Source: Bugula neritina
Taxonomy: Eukaryota > Bryozoa > Gymnolaemata > Cheilostomatida > Bugulidae
DNA: 64,000 bases
Assembly: GCA_964035545.1 (NCBI GenBank)
Contig: OZ037765.1
Span: 20,902,495-20,966,494, forward strand
Direction: 5' to 3'
The position numbers and the translations under genes were made by a program. A model generated the notes under the pieces. That model was given only the letters and a program-made list of their open reading frames with translations, was not told the origin of the DNA and made no database searches. Positions 14,101-63,955 of the stretch are shown piece after piece; the first letter of the stretch is position 1; every line of letters starts with the position of its first letter.

Positions 14101-14701
14101 TATTCTTGCTTTACTATTCTCTTTTTAAAAATTTTAGTGAATATACAATTATGGTAATTCTATAGGAATAACAAAATCGAACTTGGTATTTATAAAAACA
14201 ACTAAAGCAAGTATACTCCACATTGTTTAGTTAGTAAAGTATTTGCATTGATGTGTAAAATTTAATACTTGGAACTTTTAAAATATTATGATCAAGTTCT
14301 TATAACAATATTTAGTTAAATTTCTGTGACTTCAATATCAACTGAGCTATTTTATTTCTTAGCTGATTTTAGTTTCTATTTGAGATTAATAATAAACATA
14401 AATGAACTATTTGTATTTGTATAGTTATGCATACTCAACAAGCACTATAATTTTTAGTACCTTAATGCATTGGGGATTTTTGCTTGAGTAATTAATGTTT
14501 AGTATAAAAAGTATCAAAATATGTTTAATCAAATTAGCAAAAATATATGAAATCTAGACAACAAACCATTATAGGCTGCATTTAGTTTATTACATACAGA
14601 ATTTTCAAGCTATACTATAAAATTTTAGAAAGAAAAACTTGGATGAGGCTGTTTTTGAAGAGCAAGAAGAGATTCAGCTAAATCCAGCAGTTCAGAAATA
14701 A
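1125..14701 (+). CDS. Gene A: NIDO-AMOP-VWD-EGF transmembrane mucin-like protein, 5' partial (25 exons)
   Basis: This is a membrane-anchored, MUC4-like extracellular protein. Exons read from splice sites and phase: 1125-1248, 1564-1775, 2367-2631, 3214-3383, 3971-4064, 4998-5183, 5480-5648, 6259-6433, 6619-6742, 6955-7101, 7218-7498, 7730-7898, 7989-8255, 9072-9289, 9517-9629, 9836-9985, 10074-10243, 10480-10599, 11052-11303, 11512-11634, 12261-12361, 12553-12668, 13386-13576, 13745-13925, 14629-14701. They sum to 4,191 nt, an exact multiple of three, with no internal stop and a terminal TAA. Domain order is end of NIDO 1, NIDO 2, AMOP, VWD, linker, EGFs, membrane-proximal domain, TM helix and a 24-residue tail. 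Most exon lengths match gene B to the base. No start codon is seen, since the first exon already lies inside a NIDO domain, so the 5' end is probably off-window. A family role in adhesion or mucus is inference. Confidence 0.9.
5480..6742 (+). CDS. Gene A: AMOP domain (3 exons)
   Basis: Exons 5480-5648, 6259-6433 and 6619-6742 encode an AMOP (adhesion-associated domain in MUC4 and other proteins) region. Landmarks are GEWLFRVE, CLKW, SHCPQT..QAL, a lone C in GSLCFQT, QRCCYD, then YNLCCVK and CKEFYRVRP. The cysteine pattern is the family signature. It sits between NIDO and VWD as in MUC4-type proteins. Lengths equal those of gene B except the second exon (175 against 163 nt). Confidence 0.88.
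6955..8255 (+). CDS. Gene A: von Willebrand factor D domain with GDPH motif (4 exons)
   Basis: Exons 6955-7101, 7218-7498, 7730-7898 and 7989-8255 encode a VWD domain. It opens with WFGDPHIVTSDG and closes with GLTGVFDGDQENDL, the acidic loop typical of VWD. In MUC4 and gel-forming mucins the GDPH sequence is an established Asp-Pro autocleavage site, so cleavage here is a reasonable inference. Exon lengths 147, 281, 169 and 267 nt are identical to gene B. The DNA is much closer to gene B than the NIDO exons are, and parts of the short introns also match. Confidence 0.92.
8256..9071 (+). other. Gene A intron holding a MITE-like inverted repeat
   Basis: This 816-bp intron separates the VWD from the linker domain. 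It contains the inverted-repeat element annotated at 8,405-8,790 and otherwise AT-rich sequence without ORFs of interest. Confidence 0.7.
8405..8790. mobile_element. MITE-like inverted-repeat element, copy 1
   Basis: A perfect 19-bp inverted repeat (8,479-8,497 against 8,583-8,601; core TTTTCCTTTTGTATGAA) lies inside longer imperfect arms, with AGTCAGGGAAGTT.. on the left and ..AACTTCCCTCC..CTGACTT on the right. Related sequence (TACAATTATTTTG..CTGCATCTT and AAAAAGCTTTC) recurs at about 15,690-16,060. There is no coding capacity. This suggests a non-autonomous DNA transposon family; boundaries are approximate and no target duplication was established. Confidence 0.5.
9072..9629 (+). CDS. Gene A: post-VWD conserved linker (2 exons)
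   Basis: Exons 9072-9289 (218 nt) and 9517-9629 (113 nt) encode about 110 residues with a beta-rich look. A YVNDSNGDSFSIS-type stretch is followed by two cysteines in MVCQCVNNGTCE, which resembles the start of an EGF module. The gene B counterpart has the same two lengths. I cannot place the first exon in a named family; a small Ig- or cadherin-like fold is possible. Confidence 0.75.
9836..11634 (+). CDS. Gene A: EGF and calcium-binding EGF repeats (5 exons)
   Basis: Exons 9836-9985, 10074-10243, 10480-10599, 11052-11303 and 11512-11634 encode a run of cysteine-rich EGF modules (about 272 residues). Calcium-binding EGF starts are visible as DVDEC, DINEC, TDEC and DINEC, each followed by the CxNxxGSYxCxC-type core. 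The first exon carries CICSTGYTGDTC. The modules stand between the VWD/linker and the membrane-proximal domain and are probably a spacer or an adhesion surface. The 9836 exon, the 88-bp intron after it and the 10074 exon are almost identical to gene B. Confidence 0.9.
10695..10985 (+). mobile_element. hAT-like terminal fragment in an intron
   Basis: The sequence starting CAGGGCTGTCCAACAGGC resembles the 5' ends of hAT (Charlie-type) DNA transposons, followed by TGTGGCTCTC. Similar wording (ATGTGACTCTTGCCATAAAA) appears near 10,960. No clear matching 3' end or 8-bp target duplication was found, so this is a weak call. Confidence 0.3.
12261..14701 (+). CDS. Gene A: membrane-proximal domain, transmembrane helix and tail (5 exons)
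   Basis: Exons 12261-12361, 12553-12668 and 13386-13576 encode a domain of about 136 residues beginning PVRIEAENNAITF, with a CSVKSC cysteine pair and an N-glycosylation site (NYT). Size and position, just outside the membrane, suggest a SEA-like module, but I see no GSVVV-type cleavage motif. Exon 13745-13925 holds an acidic Ser/Thr stalk and a hydrophobic helix (GGISAGVLLLIAVALVV). The last exon, 14629-14701, gives a short acidic tail ending NPAVQK and TAA. Confidence 0.85.
13170..13372 (-). mobile_element. Possible tRNA-derived SINE remnant in intron
   Basis: On the minus strand the sequence reads CCATGGTCTAATGACTACAT, resembling a pol III A box, followed by a GGTTTAATTCC that resembles a degraded B box, then an AAAAAGCCCTT-containing tail. 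The same block exists at the same place in fragment C (about 63,200-63,412, TGGTCTAGTGACTA), so any insertion predates that duplication. Weak evidence. Confidence 0.3.
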
Positions 14702-14767
14702 TTAATCTGTGTTAATGACAATATAGTTCTAATTTTATGTCTTATAATTTTAATGACAAAAAGTTTG

Positions 14768-14773
14768 AATAAA
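14768..14773 (+). terminator. Polyadenylation signal of gene A
   Basis: A canonical AATAAA lies 67 nt after the TAA stop of gene A and is followed by T-rich sequence. This fits a short 3' UTR. Confidence 0.65.
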
Positions 14774-15049
14774 TTGCTGCATTGTTTTTATACATTCACT
14801 ATCTAACTTGAGATTTTGCAATGTCTGTAACCTGTAATAACTTTAGTTGCAGCCCTTTTTATTTTTAGAAATTACAAATAATATTCGTACTATAAAGAAA
14901 GCTAACATAAGAAAGCAAGTTAATTTGTTATTGAACTTTTTTCTATGTTAGCTTTGTTTCCATTTGTATTTATTATAAAGTTCCTTTCCTATTTTACTGG
15001 TAGCAATAATTGCCTTGTTGCTCTCTGTGAAATCTGATAAATTTAATAT

Positions 15050-15125
15050 ATTTATACATATATATTATATATATATATATTATATATATATTATATATAT
15101 ATTATATTATACATTATATATATTT
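15050..15125. repeat. (TA)n microsatellite
   Basis: Alternating TATATA/TTATAT sequence of about 75 bp. Confidence 0.9.
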
Positions 15126-15689
15126 ATACATATTTTTTTACAAAAGAAAGAATTATTCTAATATCCAATTAACTACCTATAATTGTTGGATGTTTTTTTT
15201 ATAATCACAGCTGAAACCCTTCACAGCTAATGCAGTATATTGTCTACTGACATCATGTTCCCTGATTGCATCCACCGAAGACAATGAACAAAAAATCACA
15301 AGTAACGATAAGCACCATTTGATTAGTCAATAGAATTTTAGCAACACTGATTATTTCATTTCTGCCACGTTTCAGTGTCTGCCACGTTTCTGCTGTTTGT
15401 GGAAGACTCATTCAGGGACTATTTACTATGTGCGAGTGCGTGCTAATCGAGGCACATTGTTTTATAATGTTATATATGGTATGTAAAACAATGATTTTAG
15501 TTCATCATTCTAATACGATAAAAGATTTCATTTTATTCTCTATACATTCCCCTGTGACAGCTGATAATGGTTGCTGTATATTAGCACTGGTGCTGTTTGG
15601 CACGGATGCCTATGTATTGTGATTCACTTAATGAAGAGTGAATAGATGGAGGACACAGAAGCAGGCCACAGCTCTATTTTTTGTCTATT

Positions 15690-16060
15690 GCCAACAGCAT
15701 ATTTCCTAAGATAGACTTAGACTTAAACTCACACTTATACTTAGACTCATACTGTAACCTATAACTATAAAAATTACAAACATATTGTTAACTTGACACT
15801 AATTACATAGCTGACAAAACATTTAGTTAATGAAGTTCAAAAGATAATATAATACTTGCTACTTACAATTATTTTGACAATTAAGTATAGATTGCCTGCA
15901 TCTTTAGCAGGAGGAAAATTGAGCTACACTGACTCATTGCACAAAATCTGTCAGTAAATAGCTATGGCGAAAGCTTTTACAAAAAGCTTTCGTTACACAA
16001 TGGTTTTCTGAAAGCTACCAAAAAAGCTACTGCAACACTGTAACATGAACAAAAGTTCCC
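15690..16060. mobile_element. MITE-like element, copy 2
   Basis: It shares diverged blocks with the element at 8,405-8,790: TACAATTATTTTGACAAT, CTGCATCTT, a GGAGGAAAA stretch, ACTGACT and AAAAAGCTTTC. The left end contains a run of (ACTTAGACTTA)-like short repeats. Boundaries are approximate. Confidence 0.4.
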
Positions 16061-16165
16061 AACACATGGTAATTCTACTCATCGTATATAGGGAAGAAGT
16101 CAATCGCAGTATATTGTTGAACAAGTTCTAGTTTCAGCTTGAAATCAATATAATTTTAAATACAG

Positions 16166-17186
16166 GACGAAAATAATAAAACTCTTTTGGGATACCTAAT
16201 TGACAATGATACGGCATATGGATTGGAGCAAAAGACTTTACCAGACATTCAAGCTTTTTCAACTTCATTGTATTATCTCTTTAATACATCTGGTTCGTCT
16301 CTGGAAAACCTGGTTCGAGGAACTGATTTTATTGGTGGTATTCTGAAGTCAATTTCCGATTTTGATGTTGTGCCACCTCCAAAGAACCCAAAATCATTAA
16401 ATGGAGTTTGGTACCCTGGCGGCCTAAGCTTGCAATTGTGAGTGGCTATGTAGTAGCATATAACACTGTAGCTAATATGTCAGCTTGCAAGAGATAATTT
16501 AGAAAAATAATTAGTATTTCTATATATCAATAATTATGGATTCTAGTTTTTGCCAAAACACCAACTCTGGCCCGTTTTATTTTTTCATTTTTCAAAGTTG
16601 GCCATGCTTAAATCAAAGTTATTGTCGCAACTGAAAAAAATTGTGCACTATGTATTTCTTATTATATATTCAACTTAAAATAATATTTATTGACCTTTTA
16701 CAATATTATTTAAGAGTTCATATAGTTATTGGTTTGGAATTACAATTTAAAAAAATGATTATTTTTGTTTCTGATAATTAAACAGTAGAGCAACGGTGAC
16801 TAAAGTAAAACTCTGTTTTGCTTCACTTGGAGAACTTTGCAATTTAATAATTCGCAGTAAGACTACAGCTATAACCATAAAACTAAAGTATATTTCCTTG
16901 CACAAAAACATACTACATGATATAGAATGTATACGTGCAACAGAGACCTTGCTTTGCATCACAATCTTTGTATTGGTTGTGTAACCTTGAAATTGTATAA
17001 ACAAGAATTTACATATGTTATAACTTACTCTTTCCTTGCTTCAGATACATTCACTTTAAAGATGTGAGTGGAGTTCAGGTGGAGGTAAACAAAAACATTA
17101 GAATCAATGAAAGTAAAAGAACCGAATTTGCTAAAAAGCTTGCAATTGCTATTGCAAGATTTGTGAAAAAAATTTCCGGAAACTAA
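16166..17186 (+). CDS. Two-exon coding fragment, family not recognised
   Basis: Exon 16166-16437 follows a good acceptor (AATACAG) and ends at GTGAGT. It joins in frame to exon 17045-17186, after TTGCTTCAG, ending at TAA. The joined peptide is about 137 residues. It contains LGYLIDNDTAYGLEQKTL, an FIGGILKSISDFDVV stretch, a PPPKNP turn, the exon-crossing WYPGGLSLQLYIHF and a basic C-terminus ending KKISGN. The split Leu codon (TT|A) and continued open frame support a real intron. No start codon is visible, so an upstream exon is missing or this is a gene remnant. It lies 1.5 kb after gene A on the same strand. I do not recognise the family. Confidence 0.55.
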
Positions 17187-18786
17187 AAGATAAATTATGA
17201 AGTGGTTTGAAGAGGTTAGCCATGTTATAATTCGTTGCTCGGGTATATATATAAGCTTATCTGTTAATTATATCTATGGATTTTTGTTGGAATTAAGGTT
17301 ATCATAGTTTAATCATTATTTGTCATAACTATTAAAGCTTTATTGAAAGCTATTTCCTATCAATATAACAGTCATTTTTGTAATTGCAGTGATCAGTTTA
17401 AATAATCAACAAAAATAATATTTTTTAGATATAGGCATGAATTAAAAATGCACGTCAATTATTTTTGGAACATACTGCTTCAACTTGTTATATTATGTAT
17501 CTAGTAATAGTTTTTTATTCATAATAGTTTGCTATGCTTTAGTATTTTGTAGTTGTTTTTTTCAAGCTATAAAACCTTATGTATCTATATAAACTATATA
17601 TTGTTTTTGATTTATGTATAAATTACACACAATATTGATGATCAAATACCGTAAAAAAGATTTTCTCCATTTTACCATACACCAACAGCTCCATGCAGTA
17701 TGACAAAAATTAAGCTAATTTTGTTTTTTATATAAGGTAAACTTAAAACTTATATTTACAAAAGTTTCAAACTAAAAATATTTCAACTGCATTTTTACAT
17801 TGTAGCATAAACACATAAATAGTATGATATAGCAGAACGGTATACATGCATAGACTTGTGCAACGATACCCGTATGTATTATTCCAGTAGTAAAAAATTG
17901 AAGTTGCTGAATGATTTTCTAATAATTTTTGTTTCCTCAAAACAGAACCCTCCGACATGATTATGCAGTCCATTTTTTACAAGCACAGTATGAAAGTCTT
18001 TGTTTTATTAAAAAAGCTATAATAATATAGCTTAATAGTCATCTTCAATTTAAACTAAGCAGTAGTCTGAAGGTGCTCCTGTACCTGTAGTATATCAGAA
18101 CTCTTTGAACCGTAACAGTTATAGAAACTCTGTTGAAAATTATATTTTAGTAAACTAAAAATAATTGAATTAAATTATTATATAAAAAAAACACCAAAGT
18201 AACCAAAATTACAGTTTTTCAATAAAAAATATATAAGCAAGCATATCACAAAATATATAGCTATTGTTAAGAAACAAATCATAGTCAACTTTTATGCAAT
18301 GAGTCATTCTAATTTTTTCTTGAGCCATTTGTCAACAAGTATGCTGCAAAATATAATACAATTCTTAAAGTATGTCTTGTAAAAACCATAGTTTAAAATT
18401 GTTCTAGAAATAGTCATATTTTAACCAGGTATAAATAGGGAGCTGTGAGTTACTTTCAAATATGATTCAAATTCAATGAAGTTGGTTGACAATTTCTTAA
18501 CTTGAGCAAATATGAAGAACTTTTCAAAATAAACTGATGGCTAAATGCATGCGTGCTATAAACAACAATTTGGATGACTAAACCACCAGAGCATTGAAAT
18601 TGTGGGATTGTGCTTCTGTTGTTATTGGAGTTATGACATCATAACTTTTAGCGCAGATATAGCTGAGAACTGAATACACATGTGAACAGCTGGGGACCTA
18701 GTGGAAACCTGGATAGTTGTGCTAATGTTACATAAATATCTTAAAATAAGCTTGTAAATGGCTTACTAAAAGTAGAGTTTCTGAAA
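17187..18786. other. Tail-to-tail intergenic region
   Basis: AT-rich sequence without supported exons. It probably includes the 3' UTR of gene B (minus strand). The only AATAAA I noticed on the minus strand here is at 18,004-18,009, about 780 nt beyond the gene B stop, so the polyadenylation site is uncertain. Confidence 0.5.
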
Positions 18787-58707
<39,921 letters not shown>

Positions 58708-58860
58708 AGTTTTCTTTTCTCGAAACCTGCAATTCAAAAATATTCCATTTCGGTGGTTTTATCTTCCACCGGAAATCAGAATCTAGCAACCTATTTCAAC
58801 TTCATTTGATAGAAAGAGAGCCTAATTTTAAGAATAAAACATATTATTTCGTTGAAAATA

Positions 58861-59022
58861 CACACACACACGTTTGCATATGCATTTACATTCACATTTA
58901 CGTTTCCGTTTGTGTTTGGGTTTTCGTATGCGTCCGCACGCACATTTACATTTACATTTGCATTTGCATTTACATTTAAATTTACATTTACATTTTCATT
59001 TACTGATATATACATTTTTTTA
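58861..59022. repeat. Degenerate (ACATTT)n hexamer microsatellite
   Basis: Runs of ACATTT, GCATTT and ACGTTT with some GC-richer variants, about 150-310 bp upstream of the gene B start codon. Confidence 0.9.
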
Positions 59023-60214
59023 TATATATGGCAGATAGCATACTGGTGTAATATTGGTTTTCTTACTATTTTTTCATGTGATCATGTCACAATCATCAGA
59101 TAAAAACGTTATAACAGGGAACATGAGTAATATAATAATAATTAATATAAATAAACAAAACAAGTGTTGGAGACATTACAAAATAATTTTATGAGCTTGT
59201 GTTACTTTTTCTAAGAGAAAAGCAGTTTTATTCAGCGCATTTGCAAACTCACAGCTGATGAGATGTTTGACATAACAAAAAAATACAAAGTGGGGAGACT
59301 TGTGAACTCCTCGGCTCTATTCTCCTATATATTGTGGCCAATGAACATGATCATAACTCTAGTTTGTCCTTATTTTTGAAAGTTACAACTAGTTCTATCA
59401 AAGCCATAAAGAAAGGTATAACTGCATCTTTAAACAGGAGTTGAAAAACAATTGGCATCAACAAGAAATGATATGACTTTTTTATAAATTTACCTTAACT
59501 TCAACACTGGAATTCACAAACCACAAAATATGCTTAAGAATACTCTGAACATATTTATGTAAAATTAATCTTTTACCCTTCATATACTCAATAATTCGTC
59601 TTTGAATTCATCAACAGTCACCTTTCCTCTATAGGCTATTATTTTTTATGATTGATAATTAGCAACTCACTTAAATTTCCACAACACAACTGCATGAACA
59701 CAACTATAAACTTGAATATCTTTAAGCTTGCAACTAATGCCAAAAAGTAGCTCTGAAAAAAAAACAAATAAAACCTTGTTCTGTGCTGATGAAGTCACCA
59801 ATTGTGAAAAGTTTCAGTGCACAGCTTGAATGGCTGAGTAGTTTGTGTGTCTAGAGTTGATTGTATATAGAAATTACTAAATTTTTGTAGAGAATGCAAA
59901 TGTTAAACTCTTGCAGTACAATATTCTGCTAAACAACCAGTTCAACTTTTTACACACATTGCTCAAAACTGCAAGCATCTTTAAACGACATTCTTATTGA
60001 TCAACAGTTATCGGTTTATGTTTTGTTGGATTTATTATGATTCCTAATAAATTTCATTTGGTTTTTTTGCTAACACAAAGATAACTTAGAAAGTTAACTT
60101 ATCAATATGTCACAGCTTAACTGCTTGCTTACCTTTATTAGTTAGCTTTCTGTTTTAAAAGGCTTTGCTTTTTTCCTCCCTCACTATCATCCCCACAGGA
60201 TTCAAATGCAAGCA

Positions 60215-60620
60215 CATTTTGTAGTAAAATATGATCGCTTTGTTTTACAGCACAAGCGTTCATACAAGCACATACTTACTGAGATGTTTATTCACTTTGG
60301 TTAGTATTATTTGACCTTTTGTTATTTTCTTATTTCAATTTTTTTATGTAATTTCAAACAATTAATTTGCTTTATGTTAATATTGATTCAAATGTAATCA
60401 ACTCCGTCATGTGAGCAAATTTTGTACTAAAATTTATGATCGCTTTGTTATTATAAGTTTTCAGCATTGTTAATAACAGTTCAGTCATTCATACAAACAC
60501 ACCTTCGTAAGATGTTTATTCACTTTGGTTAGGCTTATTCGACATTTTGTTATTCAATTATTTCAATTTCTTTATATAATTTCAAACAATTATTCTGTTT
60601 TATTTTGATATTGATTTATT
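60215..60620 (+). repeat. Two-copy tandem duplication (~200 bp)
   Basis: Copies at about 60,215-60,400 and 60,418-60,620 share TATGATCGCTTTGTT, GATGTTTATTCACTTTGGTTAG and TAATTTCAAACAATTA. There is no coding content. Confidence 0.85.
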
Positions 60621-61328
60621 CAACTATGCATGTAGACATGGTGACAGCCTGCACCACTCCATTGTTTATAGACACTATTGGGTTGGTTCTGTATTTGTTA
60701 CATATTATAGTAAGCGTAAGGCCACACAAAGCCGCTAACCCATCTAGCCCAAAAATGGGCTGTTATATTCAGGTTTTCATACAGGTAGTATGCTGATTTA
60801 ATTGGCTGGTTACCGTTTAGCGAGTACACTTTTTTAATTTCAATTCGAATTTTAGTTTTTAGCGAACTGAATTAGAACGGTTTCATGTAGTTTGCATTTC
60901 CACTTTTATAATGTCTAAAGTCGCTTTGCCGATGTTGTAGATTTAAAAACAAACGTCTGTAGGCAAGCAGTAAGGTTACACTTCAAGATCATTAGCGAAT
61001 AAATTTCCACACTCACGATACAGGCATTGTGTGTAGCAGGTTGCTCTCGGGACGGGTTTTCATAAAATTCGACTGGCATGAGAAAAACTCGCATCGTGTG
61101 GCCCGACGCTCTATGAATAGGAATCTATCAAGTCAAAATATATATGTTACGCAAAGTATATAAATAAAATATGAATCTGTGACTCCAAACATCCAACTGT
61201 GTTTTATCTAATTATGTATTTGCTATAATTTGAGCTAAAGGTTGATGTATAATTGCTTCTGGGTGCTTTAAATTCTCTATCCCTAATTTATATATGTACC
61301 AAAAGTGTTTGCGAGTGCTAGCTTGGGA

Positions 61329-61401
61329 GCAGCTGTGGCCCAGTGGTTAGAGCGTTTGCTTAGTAAACACAAAGTCTAAAGTTCGAATCCTGACAGGGGC
61401 C
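61329..61401 (+). mobile_element. tRNA-derived pseudogene / SINE head
   Basis: TGGCCCAGTGGTTAGAGC (from 61,336) is a very good A box and GTTCGAATCC (61,381-61,390) a perfect B box at tRNA spacing. Five of seven acceptor-stem pairs remain, but the T stem and anticodon stem are broken, so it is not a functional tRNA. It ends just before the GGTA microsatellite, a common arrangement for SINE tails. Confidence 0.6.
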
Positions 61402-61432
61402 ATTAGTGATGCTATAAAGAAAAAGTAGGTGG

Positions 61433-61761
61433 CTAGGTAGGTGGGTAGGTAGGTAGGTAGGTAGGTGGGTAGGTAGGTAGGTAGGTAGGTAGGTAGGTAG
61501 GTAGGTAGGTAGGTAGGTAGGTAGGTAGGTAGGTAGGTAGGTAGGTAGGTAGGTAGGTAGGTAGGTAGGTAGGTAGGTAGGTAGGTAGGTAGGTAGGTAG
61601 GTAGGTAGGTAGGTAGGTAGGTAGGTAGATAGGTAGGTAGGTAGGTAGGTAGGTAGGTAGATAAGTAGGTAGGCGGGCAGGCGGGCAGGCGGGCAGGCGG
61701 GCAGGCGGGCAGGCGGGCAGGCGGGCAGGCGGGCAGGCGGGCAGGCAGGTAGGTAGGTAGA
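61433..61761. repeat. (GGTA)n microsatellite with (GGCGGGCA)n block
   Basis: About 235 bp of GGTA tetranucleotide, then about nine GGCGGGCA octamers, then GGTA again. Open frames through it ([16 protein letters not shown]) are artefacts. Homology to a gene A intron starts immediately after it. Confidence 0.97.
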
Positions 61762-62203
61762 TTATTAGAAACACTCCAGACTAGATGCAATAAAGATATA
61801 TCCATAGTTTATTCAAACAGCATTTTGTTGATGAAATTTCATTCAGAGAAAAGAATTGATAAGTTAGCTTGTTAATCTATGATTGTTTTAATCTATAGTA
61901 CCAACAAGACCATGTGTGTATGAAAAACTTACTTTCAAAGTGCCCCCAAGTAAAATCAACTCACCTCCATATTTTTAGTAATAAAATACATTATTAATGT
62001 CAAATACTTTTAAGAAAGAAATTGTTAGAGATATTTGTACAACTCATTGTAGAGTTGTCAATAATAAATTTATAAGCTCTGTCTATAAATAAAATAGTTT
62101 GTACTCATCAATCAAAAGTACTTTTTAGCCTTTTCTTGTTATTTTGTAAACTTGTCAAACTTTTAGGGCAGAAAGAAAAATATTAAATTTATTACATCCA
62201 TAG

Positions 62204-63955
62204 TTGTGGAAGATTCAAGCTCTGTACCAAATCTTACTGAATATGTGAGAATGGAAGCTAAAAATAATGCCATCACCTTCAATTATTACACAGCAAGAAA
62301 AGATGTAGAATTTTATTATAGCCATTTAAGTTAAATATAGCATATATATAAATAATTTTTTTTCAGTTCTAAAAAGTAATCCCTCAGTTGCAAGAATTTT
62401 TAAATATTTTATCAACTGAAAGTGCTTATGCAATATCATACTTTGAAGATTTAGAACAGCTGTGTAGCCGAAATATAAAGTTAGTGTTTGATTTAATGAT
62501 AGTTTCCTGTGAGAGATGAAATTCTACTAAAGAGGACATTAGCCCATGTGGGAAATGAAGTCAGCTCTGTCAAATCTTGTCACTTCATTCAAGCTGAAGC
62601 TCATTTTAACTATACAAGGTACAGTATACATAATATAATGTGCTGCCAACTAAACCCACATGCATCAATGCAGATCTAACAGTGTAATTGGCTATTGCAT
62701 TTCATCTTAAGAGATTGTGCAGCAGAAGTTTGCAACATTTAAGCTAAGTTTTGGATAAAAGTTTGTAATATGCTATTTCGTGAAAAGGAAATGTTTGGTT
62801 TTTGTTCTCACGAACTTATTAGGATTAGTATATTAAATTTTATATTATCATGTGCTGTTATATATATATTCATATATGTCAAATAAAAAAGAAATATATA
62901 TATATATATATATATAATATATAAATATATATGTGTGTGTGCGTGCGTGTGTGTGTGTGTGTCGAATAAAAAATATGACGTATTAATATACAACAAAGAT
63001 ATAAATTTACAGTTAGGTACTCATTTTCTTGCTACATGGTTATAGGCACAGTTTGAAAAGAAGTTAAGAGACGGCAACTTTTTGAGAACATAATATTATT
63101 TGTAATATTTCTAATCTAGAGCACAGACTTCTTTCGATTTCTTTCAATTATTCAACCTACTTTAAAATTTTAGGGTACTGGTTTACTACAAGTTTGGGCA
63201 AGGGTTTTTTCAAGCATGCTAAGAACGTGGTTGTATAGTGGCAAATGAGTACTTAGGACTAAATGCTCTTCCCAACATCAGAAATGGCTTTTACTATAGG
63301 AATTGCCTTTGTGTTTACCACTGAACTGAAACTATAATTTATAGAGGTTATAGTTCAATGGTGTTTATTATAAACCCGTGCTCTATGTAGTCACTAGACC
63401 ATGGCTGAAGTGTTCATATTTTGTAGTGACGATTCCAATAAAACTGCTATATTTGATCAAGAAAGCTTCGCCAGAACTCCAGGACATGTCGGCTACAAGA
63501 ATAATGGAAAACAGCAACTAACTTTCTATGCCTTTGTAACAAAGTATGGGTATCTGAGTGCCACAGATCTTCTTGAAATTGTGATCCAAGTATCTAAAAA
63601 CACTTCAAACCCAGTTGGTAATTAAATTCATCATTAATTATGTTGTAACGCTTCAATAGTTATATAAAAACTTATATTATTTATATATTTGATTCTTTTT
63701 TAAAGCATTTAATTTACTCAACTTTTTAGCTACAAAATGCTTGATTGTAATTATACTATTAAGCTGTTTTGCAGAAATTTACATTACTGTTATTGAGGAT
63801 GAGTCATTGGAACAAACCACCAGCACTGTAAGCTCAGATGATACTGAAAGAAGTAAAGTAGCAGATGAGTTACCAATTGCAGCGGGAATTTCTGCAGGAG
63901 TGTTACTTTTGATTGCTGTTACATTGGTTATTCACTTCAAAGTTGAAAAATCCCG
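62204..63955 (+). pseudogene. Fragment C: 5'-truncated copy of gene A membrane-proximal and TM exons
   Basis: Four exons match gene A in length and phase: 62204-62304, 62503-62618, 63427-63617 and 63775-63955. All stay open. They encode the membrane-proximal domain (VEDSSSVPNLTEYVRMEA..) and TM helix (AGVLLLIAVTLVIHF). No NIDO, AMOP, VWD, EGF or signal-peptide exons precede it; the left breakpoint is the GGTA microsatellite. The donor after the TM exon is GTCGGG instead of GTAAGG in gene A, so splicing to a tail exon is doubtful. One of the paired cysteines is replaced (EVSSVKSC). The window ends before a tail exon could be seen. It is most likely a non-functional fragment, though it could be captured by another gene. 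Confidence 0.7.
62890..62962. repeat. (TA)n(TG)n microsatellite
   Basis: TA and TATG/TGTG runs inside the fragment C intron. The matching position in gene A (about 12,909) has only a short TATATATTTATAT, so the repeat expanded after duplication. Confidence 0.9.

Larger units (their letters stand above)
14774..16165. other. Intergenic, repeats only
   Basis: Between gene A and the two-exon fragment at 16,166 I see only AT-rich sequence, a TA microsatellite and a second MITE-like copy. No coding exon could be supported. Confidence 0.6.
58738..61327. other. Gene B upstream region and intergenic, no genes seen
   Basis: It probably contains the gene B promoter on the right side of 58,707, but no convincing core element was identified. 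It also holds a hexamer repeat (58,861-59,022) and a tandem duplication (60,215-60,620). No exon of the gene A 5' part or of fragment C was found here. Confidence 0.5.

Noticed and set aside
61329-61401. Functional tRNA gene
   Set aside because: The A and B boxes are good, but the T stem and anticodon stem do not pair.
61347-61805. 152-codon [19 protein letters not shown]
   Set aside because: It is translation of a GGTA/GGCGGGCA microsatellite.
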